DNA from: Lentibacter algarum
Lineage (GTDB): Bacteria; Pseudomonadota; Alphaproteobacteria; Rhodobacterales; Rhodobacteraceae
DNA: 64,000 bases
Direction of reading: 5' to 3'
Assembly: GCF_040580765.1 (NCBI RefSeq)
Contig: NZ_CP158687.1
Span: 2,046,001 to 2,110,000, forward strand
The notes beneath the pieces are model-generated. The model searched no databases. It was not told where the DNA came from and was given only the letters and a program-made list of their open reading frames with translations. The position numbers and the translations under genes were made by a program. This document shows positions 1 through 7,610 of the stretch, one piece after another (position 1 is the first letter of the stretch; every line of letters starts with the position of its first letter).

Positions 1-246
1 GCCACGGTTCAGCGCGGGTCCACCGCTGCCGCCTTGGCCACCACGGTTCGCGCCATTTCCGCCACCACGACCGCCCATCAGGACGCGCAGCTGCTCTTGG
101 CCTTTTTTCATCAATTCATCGATTTCAGGAATTGGCGAAGGCTCTTCGCTCGGAGGCCTGCGCCCACCGTTTGGCCGCTGGTCGCGCCCGTTATCCCCGT
201 TATCGTTTCCGCCGCCGCCCCAAGGGCCGCCAGAATTACCCGCCAT
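1..246 (-). CDS. hflK: HflK, membrane protease modulator subunit (partial, N-terminus only)
   Basis: This is the first 82 codons of a gene that runs off the left edge. The visible part starts MAGNSGGPWGGGG and is a low-complexity Gly/Asn/Arg/Pro-rich tail, then a short helix (IDELMKKGQEQLRVLMGG), then another Gly-rich stretch. This is the usual cytoplasmic tail that precedes the membrane segment and SPFH domain of HflK, which with HflC controls the FtsH protease. The SPFH domain lies outside the window, so the call rests on the tail and on the position downstream of gor, an order common in Rhodobacterales. Start chosen at the ATG at 246. Confidence 0.75.
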   Translation of the reverse strand, partial: MAGNSGGPWGGGGNDNGDNGRDQRPNGGRRPPSEEPSPIPEIDELMKKGQEQLRVLMGGRGGGNGANRGGQGGSGGPALNRG

Positions 247-334
247 CTACAGATTTCCCCTCTGTTTTAAGTCTTTAAGACGCTATGTCCTAACTTGTGT
301 GCCTGCGCCACCATTTCAACCCTTTTGGCAAGGA

Positions 335-1690
335 TTAAGCGCGCCTCACAGGCTCTTTCATCGTTACAAGCTCTTCGCTCATCGTCGGGTGCACCGCAAC
401 AGTGCGGTCAAAGTCTTCCTTTGTTGCTCCCATCTTTACGGCAATCCCTGCCAGCTGGATCATCTCGCCTGCGCCCGGCGCGACAATATGACAGCCCAAA
501 ACCTTGCGGCTCGCTTGAGACACAATCAGCTTCATCAAGACACGGTTTGAGCGCCCCGCAAAGCTCTGCTGCATCGGCTTGAAGGACGCGCAATAGACTT
601 CAATCGCCTCCTGCTCACGCGCCTCTTCCTCGCTCAAGCCCACTGTCCCCATCTCGGGCTGAGTGAAAATCGCAGTGGGGATAAGCTCGTGGTCAGGCTG
701 TGTCGGATTGCCGTTAAACACCGTCTCCACAAAGGCCATACCCTCACGGATCGCCACAGGCGTCAGGTTCACACGGTCCGTCACATCGCCTACGGCATAA
801 ATGCTCGGGACTTTGGTCTGGCTGTAGTCATCCACCAAAACTTTGCCATTGCGGCCCAGCTCCACACCGACGGCCTCAAGGCCCATGTCTTGGGTGTTTG
901 GCGCACGGCCCGTGGCAAACATAACCTGTTCAAAGACTTCGTCGTGTCCATTCGTTGAGATCACGCGGATACCGCCATCCACTTTTTGCATTTCAAGAAT
1001 GTTTGTTCCCAAATGCAGCTTCACACCGTTCTCGATCATCTCTTCAGAAACAAGGCCACGGGCTTCGTCGTCAAAGCCACGCAGAATTTGCGCGCCGCGG
1101 TAATACTGTGTCACATCAACCCCAAGACCGTTCATGATGCCAGCAAACTCGCAGGCAATATAGCCGCCACCCAGGATCAGCATATTCTTGGGCAAGCGCT
1201 CGAGGTGGAAAATCTCGTTTGAGGTGATGGCGTGCTCTGCACCCTTCATCTCAGGCTTCACAGGTCGTCCCCCCATGGCGAGCAGAATGTGCTTGGCACT
1301 CTTGCGTGTCCCGTCAGACAACTCAACCTCATGCGCACCAACCACTTTGGCCCGCGCATCAAAGCTTTCAACACCGTTGTTTTTGAGAATGCCGCGATAG
1401 ACATTTTCCAAGCGGTCAAGCTCAGCGTGAAGCTTCGTCTTGAATACGCCCCAGTCAAACGCCCCGAGGCTCACATCCCAACCGTAAGCCTGCGCATCCG
1501 AAATCGCGCCGGGAAACTCGCTGGCAAAGACCATAAGTTTCTTGGGCACACAGCCACGGATCACACAGGTTCCGCCATAACGGTCTTCTTCGGCCAAAGC
1601 CACTTTCGCTCCGCCCTGTGCCGCCACCCGCGCGGCGCGTACGCCCCCCGAACCGCCGCCAATGACGAAAAGATCATAATCAAAGCTCAT
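335..1690 (-). CDS. gor: Glutathione-disulfide reductase
   Basis: A flavoprotein of 451 residues that reduces glutathione disulfide with NADPH in the cytoplasm. The N-terminal FAD-binding motif is VIGGGSGG (residues 9-16). The redox-active disulfide is C42-VIRG-C47 in a TCVIRGCVPKK context. A second Rossmann motif, ILGGGYIA, lies near residue 172, and the C-terminal active-site motif HPTMSEE holds the catalytic His at about 434. The length is that of the family. It starts only 10 bases after the stop of rpiA and is followed by hflK, so the three probably form one minus-strand operon. Related disulfide reductases share the fold, but the CVIRGC motif and C-terminus fit glutathione reductase best. 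Confidence 0.93.
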   Translation of the reverse strand: MSFDYDLFVIGGGSGGVRAARVAAQGGAKVALAEEDRYGGTCVIRGCVPKKLMVFASEFPGAISDAQAYGWDVSLGAFDWGVFKTKLHAELDRLENVYRGILKNNGVESFDARAKVVGAHEVELSDGTRKSAKHILLAMGGRPVKPEMKGAEHAITSNEIFHLERLPKNMLILGGGYIACEFAGIMNGLGVDVTQYYRGAQILRGFDDEARGLVSEEMIENGVKLHLGTNILEMQKVDGGIRVISTNGHDEVFEQVMFATGRAPNTQDMGLEAVGVELGRNGKVLVDDYSQTKVPSIYAVGDVTDRVNLTPVAIREGMAFVETVFNGNPTQPDHELIPTAIFTQPEMGTVGLSEEEAREQEAIEVYCASFKPMQQSFAGRSNRVLMKLIVSQASRKVLGCHIVAPGAGEMIQLAGIAVKMGATKEDFDRTVAVHPTMSEELVTMKEPVRRA

Positions 1691-1700
1691 GCCGCGTTCC

Positions 1701-2489
1701 TCAGTCCATCAAATCGGTAAATAAATTGTCGTCTTCCAAAAAGTCGAGACGGTCAATCTCGACAGTCCCCGCATTGATATCGCGGATTTCGACCCTGCCG
1801 TCGCCATACCCAACAACAACCTTGTCACAGACATCAAGAAACAGCCCATTCTCGACCACTCCCGGAATCTGGTTCATCACAAGGCTGAGCTGGCGTGCAT
1901 TGCCAATACGGTTGAGGTGCAAATCTAGGATGTGGTTTCCCTCATCCGTAAAGTAGGGCACATCGCCATTCATTCTGAGTGTGGTGTTGCGCCCAAGGAC
2001 ATCCATGCTTACAAGCGTCTCCTCGATGAGCGCTTTGGTGGTCTGCCAGCCAAACGGGATCACCTCAAGCGGCAGCGGAAAGGCCCCGAGCCGCTCTACT
2101 TCTTTACCAATATCCGCAATCACAATCATCTGGTCACTGGCCGTCGCCACGATCTTTTCCTGAAGCAAAGCACCGCCGCCGCCTTTGATGAGGCTCAACT
2201 CGCCATCAAACTCGTCCGCACCGTCAATCGTGAGGTCAAGCCACTTCGCCTCATCAAGGCTGATCACATCGATACCCACATCGCGCGCAAGCTCTGCTGT
2301 GCGCGTGCTCGTCGGCACACCGCGTATCTTGAGGCCGTCTTCGCGCACCATCTCACCGAGACAGCGCACAAGCCAAGCCGCCGTGCTTCCCGTACCCAGC
2401 CCGACGCGCATCCCGTCTTCGACAAATTCCGCCGCACGCTTGGCCGCGACGAATTTGGCCTTATCAATCGGTGAAAGTTCTCCGCTCAT
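1701..2489 (-). CDS. rpiA: Ribose-5-phosphate isomerase A
   Basis: Interconverts ribose 5-phosphate and ribulose 5-phosphate in the pentose phosphate pathway. Of 262 residues, the signatures are GLGTGSTA (30-37), DGADE (89-93, with the catalytic Asp/Glu region) and KGGGGALLQEK (102-112). The frame is open further upstream to 2627, but the family begins with a helix like SPIDKAKFVAAKRAAEFV, so the ATG at 2489 is preferred. First gene of the probable rpiA-gor-hflK operon, divergent from the GST-like gene at 2677. Confidence 0.93.
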   Translation of the reverse strand: MSGELSPIDKAKFVAAKRAAEFVEDGMRVGLGTGSTAAWLVRCLGEMVREDGLKIRGVPTSTRTAELARDVGIDVISLDEAKWLDLTIDGADEFDGELSLIKGGGGALLQEKIVATASDQMIVIADIGKEVERLGAFPLPLEVIPFGWQTTKALIEETLVSMDVLGRNTTLRMNGDVPYFTDEGNHILDLHLNRIGNARQLSLVMNQIPGVVENGLFLDVCDKVVVGYGDGRVEIRDINAGTVEIDRLDFLEDDNLFTDLMD

Positions 2490-2676
2490 GGCAGCCTCGC
2501 TTTTTTCCGCTGCTTTGCTTATAGAAAACTTGTGCGACAGGCGCGAGAGGGCAGCCTCTTTTTCTTGCCCCCAAAACCGCCGCAAAAGCTGATAAAATTC
2601 TATTTTTCCGCTCGCTCTGCACGGCATGTCGCATTTGTGATCTGTTTTGGGCGCTCAGCCGCCTATTTTACATCAC

Positions 2677-3375
2677 ATGACATATCGCCTTCACTACGCC
2701 CCAGACAATGCCTCGCTCATCATCCGCCTTGCGCTGGAAGAGCTTGAACTGCCCTATGAAACCGTCCTGGTAGACCGTGCGCGCACCGCCCAGCAGAGTG
2801 CCGAATATCTCGCGCTCAACCCCAACGGCCTCATTCCCGTGCTCGAAACGCCCCACGGCGCGCTGTTTGAAACAGGGGCGATTCTTCTCTGGCTGGCCGA
2901 CACCGAAGGAAAGCTTGCCCCACCGCCCGAGAGTGCCGCGCGCGGAAACTTCCTAAAATGGCTGTTCTTTGTCTCAAATACGCTTCACACCGAGCTGCGC
3001 ATGCTCTTTTACCCCGCCAAATACATCGGCGAGGACACAGGTCACCAAGCCGCCCTGCGTAAAGGTCTGCAAAAGAGCCTCGCCACACACTTGCAAAAGC
3101 TGGACAGCCTCGCATCTGATGGTCACAGCTGGTTCGCGAGCGCCTCACCCAGCATCCTCGATCTCTATGTCGTAACGCTGATACGTTGGCTTGCACTCTA
3201 CCCAATAGAAACTGCGCACTGGTTCTCTCTGTCTGACACGCCGCATTTGTCTCGTTTAGCGTCTCAAGTCGAGTGCCGCGCAAGCGTGAAGGCGGCTATC
3301 AAAGCTGAAGGCCTCGGCCCAACACCATTCACAGCGCCAAGCTACGCCACACCCCCGGAAGGATCGGCCATCTAA
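2677..3375 (+). CDS. Glutathione S-transferase family protein
   Basis: A 232-residue soluble protein with the two-domain GST layout: an N-terminal thioredoxin fold (residues 1-78) with the cis-Pro motif NPNGLIPVLET and the ETGAIL glutathione-contact segment, then an all-helical C-terminal domain. The usual N-terminal catalytic Tyr/Ser/Cys is not obvious after TYRLHYAPDN. The in-frame codons before 2677 lack a good ribosome site, so the MTYRLHY start is chosen. Its stop overlaps the start of the serine dehydratase gene (TAATG), which suggests translational coupling. The substrate cannot be told from sequence. Confidence 0.82.
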   Translation: MTYRLHYAPDNASLIIRLALEELELPYETVLVDRARTAQQSAEYLALNPNGLIPVLETPHGALFETGAILLWLADTEGKLAPPPESAARGNFLKWLFFVSNTLHTELRMLFYPAKYIGEDTGHQAALRKGLQKSLATHLQKLDSLASDGHSWFASASPSILDLYVVTLIRWLALYPIETAHWFSLSDTPHLSRLASQVECRASVKAAIKAEGLGPTPFTAPSYATPPEGSAI

Positions 3376-4751
3376 TGTTTCTCTCAGTGTTTGAAATGTT
3401 CAAAGTGGGCATAGGCCCCTCCTCCTCCCACACAATGGGCCCGATGGTTGCCGCAGCGCGCTTTCTTGATCTTATGCGCGCCTCGCCGTTCGAGTTCGCA
3501 GGCCTCAAAGGCAGCCTTCACGGCTCCCTCGCCTTTACAGGCGTAGGTCATGCGACAGATCGCGCGACCATTCTGGGCCTCGCAGGCTTTGTCCCCGAAA
3601 CCTATGATCACGAAAAGGCCGAAGCTACGCTTGAAGCGATCCGCGAAACGCACTTGATCCAGCCCCAAGGCCTGCCTGCGCTCAAGTTTTCGCCCAAAGA
3701 GGATCTACTTTTTGATTATGGCCCAGCGCTCGCAGGTCACGCAAACGGTATGGTTCTGCACGCGACAGATGCGCAAGGCGATGTGATCTTGTCTGAGACC
3801 TACTATTCTATTGGCGGCGGTTTTGTTCTGACCGCCGATGAGCATGCCCAAGGCAAAGCCACAGATGATGATGGCCCCCCCATCCCCTACCCGTTCAAAT
3901 CCGCGGCCGAAATGCTCCAGATGTGCAAAACATCTGGCAAGAACATTGCCGAAATGAAACGCGCCAATGAGATCGCCCGCGGCGGCCACGACAATCTGCG
4001 CACAGGCTCAGCCCGCCTCTGGCAGGTGATGAACGACTGTATCAACCGTGGTCTTGAAACCGAGGGTGAGCTTCCGGGCGGCCTCTTTGTGAAGCGTCGC
4101 GCCAAGGGCATCCACGATGCGCTCATCGCCGAGCGCGGCATGAACCAACGCGCGCCCCACACCATCAACGACTGGATGAGCACGTACGCCATGGCCGTCA
4201 ACGAGGAGAACGCCGCAGGCGGTCAAGTCGTCACCGCACCAACCAACGGCGCGGCTGGCGTCATGCCCGCCGTGATCCGTTACTGGCTTGATCATGTTCC
4301 AGGCGCCTCCGAAAGCGGCGTCGAGGACTTTCTTTTGACAGCCGCTGCGATTGGCGGGCTCGTGAAATTCAATGCAAGCATCTCAGGTGCCGAGGCTGGC
4401 TGTCAGGCCGAGGTTGGCTCTGCCGCCGCCATGGCCGCCGCTGGCCTTTGTGCCGTCATGGGTGGCACGCCAGAGCAAGTCGAAAACGCGGCAGAGATTG
4501 CGCTAGAGCATCACCTCGGCATGACCTGCGACCCCGTAAAAGGCCTCGTGCAAGTCCCCTGCATCGAACGCAATGGCCTTGGCGCGATCAAGGCGGTGGC
4601 CGCCGCCTCACTCGCCTTGCGTGGCGATGGTACACACCTTGTCCCTCTCGATGCCTGTATCGAAACCATGCGCCAGACGGGTCTCGACATGAGCGAGAAG
4701 TATAAAGAGACTTCGCTCGGCGGACTCGCCGTAAACGTGCCCAACTGCTGA
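3375..4751 (+). CDS. sdaA: L-serine dehydratase (L-serine ammonia-lyase), single-chain iron-sulfur type
   Basis: Converts L-serine to pyruvate and ammonia using an oxygen-sensitive [4Fe-4S] cluster. The 458 residues hold the N-terminal beta domain starting MFLSVFEMFKVGIGPSSSHT (SSSHT is a family signature) and the C-terminal alpha domain with APTNGAAGVMP and the cysteines expected to bind the cluster in GAEAGCQAEVG, MTCDPVKG and VQVPCIERN. Both domains are in one chain, as in E. coli SdaA. It overlaps the GST-like gene by one base. With the glycine cleavage genes at 34-39 kb it gives the cell a full glycine/serine breakdown route. Confidence 0.94.
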   Translation: MFLSVFEMFKVGIGPSSSHTMGPMVAAARFLDLMRASPFEFAGLKGSLHGSLAFTGVGHATDRATILGLAGFVPETYDHEKAEATLEAIRETHLIQPQGLPALKFSPKEDLLFDYGPALAGHANGMVLHATDAQGDVILSETYYSIGGGFVLTADEHAQGKATDDDGPPIPYPFKSAAEMLQMCKTSGKNIAEMKRANEIARGGHDNLRTGSARLWQVMNDCINRGLETEGELPGGLFVKRRAKGIHDALIAERGMNQRAPHTINDWMSTYAMAVNEENAAGGQVVTAPTNGAAGVMPAVIRYWLDHVPGASESGVEDFLLTAAAIGGLVKFNASISGAEAGCQAEVGSAAAMAAAGLCAVMGGTPEQVENAAEIALEHHLGMTCDPVKGLVQVPCIERNGLGAIKAVAAASLALRGDGTHLVPLDACIETMRQTGLDMSEKYKETSLGGLAVNVPNC

Positions 4752-4763
4752 AAAAGCCTTTTA

Positions 4764-4798
4764 GCACGGTCTAGCGTCGCTTTTGAGCCAGACCGTGC
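4764..4798 (+). terminator. Hairpin after sdaA (terminator or processing signal)
   Basis: A perfect 9-bp stem, GCACGGTCT (4764-4772) with AGACCGTGC (4790-4798), lies between the sdaA stop and the first transporter gene. No T-run follows, so it may be a partial terminator or an RNA stability element. Confidence 0.4.
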
Positions 4799-4838
4799 GC
4801 GCGCCATGCCTAGCTTGGATCAAAACAATAGGCCCTTT

Positions 4839-5762
4839 ATGCAAGACCGCACCACCCTCGGCATCGCCTTCATGGTCGCCTTCGCGCTTGTCGCTCCGAT
4901 CATGGATGCTTTCGCTAAAGCGACGCCTGATTATATCCCCGTGATGGAAATTCTCGGCTTCCGCTTTGGAATCCAAGTGCTGCTGCTTCTCCCCGTGGCC
5001 CTCGTTCTCGGTATCGCTCACAGACCCCGTGCCCCAGAAATTGGCCTGCATCTGGTGCGCGGCTTTCTCATCATGGCGGCGACAGGCCTCTTCTTTGCCG
5101 CAGTTCGCGAAATGCCACTGGCCAACGCAATTGCAATCTTCTTTGTCGAACCCTTCATCCTGACGCTGCTCGGCGCACTCTTTCTAGGCGAAGCTGTCGG
5201 CCTGCGCCGTATCATGGCCTGTACCGTCGGCTTTGGCGGCGCACTCCTCGTGATTCAACCAAGCTTTTCAGAACTCGGCTTTGTCGCGCTCTACCCTCTC
5301 GGCACAGCCCTATGTTTTGCTCTGTATATGGTCATGACCCGCTCTATGGCGCAGCGCCTCAGCCCGATCACACTTCAAGCCTACACAGCCATCGCTGCCA
5401 GCGCCCTCATACTGCCCATGCTTTTCGCCTTTAACGGCACGGGAAACACGGCTCTTGACCCCGCCATGCCCCATGGCCTCGCTGTCTATACGCTGCTCGG
5501 CGTCGGAGTTGTGTCAACCGTCTCGCATCTGTTCATCAGCCTCGCGCTCAAATTTGCTCCCGCGGCCACAATCGCGCCACTACAATATCTTGAGATCGTC
5601 GCCGCCACATCCCTTGGCTACTTTGTCTTTAGCGATATCCCAGACGCGCTCACTTTCATTGGCATCGCCATCATTGTCGGCGCAGGCCTATATGTCTTCG
5701 CCCGCGAACGCCGGGCCGAGCAAGTTCTGGCACAGCAGACTGATGTTCCCCACACCCCCTAA
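4839..5762 (+). CDS. EamA/DMT-superfamily membrane transporter (copy 1)
   Basis: A 307-residue inner-membrane protein with about ten hydrophobic segments in two repeated EamA halves. Each half ends in the typical ALFLGEAVGLRRIMA-like or YFVFSDIPDALT-like loop. An ATG at 4806 is in frame, but MQDRTTLGIAF at 4839 aligns with the start of the neighbouring paralogue and is preferred. It is followed by a second EamA gene with similar sequence through its whole length (VAPIMDAFAK against VAPLGDAVAK), so the pair is a tandem duplication. Substrate unknown: family members export amino acids, purines or drugs. Confidence 0.85.
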   Translation: MQDRTTLGIAFMVAFALVAPIMDAFAKATPDYIPVMEILGFRFGIQVLLLLPVALVLGIAHRPRAPEIGLHLVRGFLIMAATGLFFAAVREMPLANAIAIFFVEPFILTLLGALFLGEAVGLRRIMACTVGFGGALLVIQPSFSELGFVALYPLGTALCFALYMVMTRSMAQRLSPITLQAYTAIAASALILPMLFAFNGTGNTALDPAMPHGLAVYTLLGVGVVSTVSHLFISLALKFAPAATIAPLQYLEIVAATSLGYFVFSDIPDALTFIGIAIIVGAGLYVFARERRAEQVLAQQTDVPHTP

Positions 5763-5921
5763 GAAACGCAGTTTACCTTCTAGACTTGCAAGGCACATCT
5801 GACTTGGGTGCACGGTCGAAAAGCCCCGTTGAGACCACGCCGCAACAACCCTTACATATTTTTCAACCTCAACATTCAACTTTAAGTTGCCAGAACAGAT
5901 TCCCCGTTCTAGCTTTCTGTC

Positions 5922-6863
5922 ATGTTCGATGACAAACCCCTCCTTGGTATCCTCCTAATGCTCGGCTTTTGTATCGTCGCCCCTTTGGGTGACGCAGTGG
6001 CAAAGCTCATAGGTCAAAGCGTGGCACTTGGCCCAATGCTTCTGCTCCGCTTTGCTGTTCAGGTTGTCTTGCTTGCGCCCTTCATTGTTCTCTCACTGCG
6101 CCCTTGGCGACTATCGCCACGCGCCTTGGGGTTTTGCGCCCTGCGCACAGGACTTCACATGGCGGGGATCGGCCTTATGTTCACGGCGCTGCGCCACATG
6201 CCATTGGCCGACGCGATCGCCATCGTTTTCGTGCTGCCGTTTCTCAATCTTTTCCTTGGCCGTGTTTTGCTCAACGAAACCGTCGGTGCCGCCCGCCTGT
6301 CTGCCTGTATCGTTGGCTTCACAGGAACACTCTTTGTGATCCAGCCAAGCTTTGCCGCCGTCGGGTGGTATGCCCTATTGCCCCTGCTCGTCGCCCTGCT
6401 CTTTTCAGGCTTCATGCTCATTACGCGTCATATCTCTCAAGAAACGGACCCAATCGGGCTACAATTCATTTCCGGCCTTATGGCAACGGCGCTCATGCTC
6501 CCGCTTTTTGCTCTTGGCAGCGCCGCAGAGCTTACCGATTTGACATGGGCAACACCCAATAGCCTCGAATGGGGCCTCCTTCTCGCAGTCGGGGCGCTCG
6601 GCACGTTGGCCCACCTTCTGATGACCTGGTCCCTGCGCTACGCACCCTCCGCAACGGTCAGCCCGATCCAATATGTCGAAATACCGATCGCCGCACTCAT
6701 CGGCCTGCTGATCTTCTCCGATCTGCCCAACGCTTTGGCCAGCTTCGGCATGAGCCTCACGATCGCAGCAGGCCTGTTCACAATGTTCGTTGAGGGGGCC
6801 AGCCAGCGCCGCAGTCCAAAAGAGCCGCCATCGCCCCTTTCAGTTCCGACAGCGGCAGAATAA
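5922..6863 (+). CDS. EamA/DMT-superfamily membrane transporter (copy 2)
   Basis: A 313-residue paralogue of the preceding gene, with ten predicted membrane helices and two EamA halves (RHMPLADAIAIVFVLPF in the first, LLIFSDLPNALASFG in the second). There is no clear ribosome site before the ATG. A 159-base gap with no evident hairpin separates it from copy 1. Its last 86 bases overlap, tail to tail, the 3' end of the thiamine pyrophosphokinase gene. Its C-terminus after the last helix is a short Ser/Pro-rich tail. Substrate unknown. Confidence 0.84.
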   Translation: MFDDKPLLGILLMLGFCIVAPLGDAVAKLIGQSVALGPMLLLRFAVQVVLLAPFIVLSLRPWRLSPRALGFCALRTGLHMAGIGLMFTALRHMPLADAIAIVFVLPFLNLFLGRVLLNETVGAARLSACIVGFTGTLFVIQPSFAAVGWYALLPLLVALLFSGFMLITRHISQETDPIGLQFISGLMATALMLPLFALGSAAELTDLTWATPNSLEWGLLLAVGALGTLAHLLMTWSLRYAPSATVSPIQYVEIPIAALIGLLIFSDLPNALASFGMSLTIAAGLFTMFVEGASQRRSPKEPPSPLSVPTAAE

Positions 6864-7470
6864 CCAACATCGTTGGCCCATCGACACTCAGCTCAATCAG
6901 CCCCAGCGCCTCATTTGACGTTCCGATCTGACGGAGGGGATCAAAGCGCACCTCATCCACAGGCCAGCGCAGCCCCTCCGATTGCGCTCCCATCGGCCCC
7001 AAAGGAAAGAGTGAGACGCGCGTGCCCGCCTCAAGCTGAAGACGCAGATGAGGCGGCGCAAGAAAGACAATATCCTCTCCCCCGATCAGAACACAGCGCC
7101 GCTCAGGATAGGCTGCAAGCGCATGAAGCGCTGCAAGCTCATGGTCCACGCGCCCGCCGAGAAAGCCGATCCCCAACACAAGGGGCGTCTCAATTCGCGT
7201 CAAGCATTTCTCAAAGTCAGTGCTGTCTTGCTCGTTAACTCTCAGCGCACGATCAGGCCAAAGCAGGGTTAATGCCTCAGGCGATATAGAATCCAAATCA
7301 CCGATCACCATATCCGGCTCACGCCCCTGAGCGATCAACCAGTCTGCACCACTGTCCGCTGCGACAACACGCCGATAAAGCCCGGATGCCGCTTCAAGAC
7401 CCGTTTTGCGCTTTTTCCCGCCCCCAACCAGCAAAACTGGTTCCAGATCGTGAACAATGGCTGTTTTCAT
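6778..7470 (-). CDS. thiN: Thiamine pyrophosphokinase
   Basis: Transfers pyrophosphate from ATP to thiamine to make thiamine diphosphate. The 230 residues carry the N-terminal catalytic-domain motifs ADSGADWL, MVIGDLDSIS and EQDSTDFEKCL, which contain the conserved Asp residues that bind metal and ATP, followed by a short beta-rich thiamine-binding domain. MKTAIVHD at 7470 is taken as start; the frame is open 11 codons further. Overlaps the convergent transporter gene by 86 bases. No TPP riboswitch was seen upstream. Confidence 0.86.
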   Translation of the reverse strand: MKTAIVHDLEPVLLVGGGKKRKTGLEAASGLYRRVVAADSGADWLIAQGREPDMVIGDLDSISPEALTLLWPDRALRVNEQDSTDFEKCLTRIETPLVLGIGFLGGRVDHELAALHALAAYPERRCVLIGGEDIVFLAPPHLRLQLEAGTRVSLFPLGPMGAQSEGLRWPVDEVRFDPLRQIGTSNEALGLIELSVDGPTMLVILPLSELKGAMAALLDCGAGWPPQRTL

Positions 7471-7610
7471 CCGATTTTTACCCTTTTGAAGGAAACACAC
7501 CACAATATTGACACAAAATGATACGCTAAAAATCTTAGATTCGGTCCGCTTTCGACGCCGTGCGCTGTCATTAACTATGACAATTATAAAATTACGTGGC
7601 GAGCAAGAAC

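Noticed and set aside
7503..7530. TTGACA hexamer between thiN and the acidic-protein gene
   Set aside because: No -10 hexamer at the right spacing; not annotated as a promoter.
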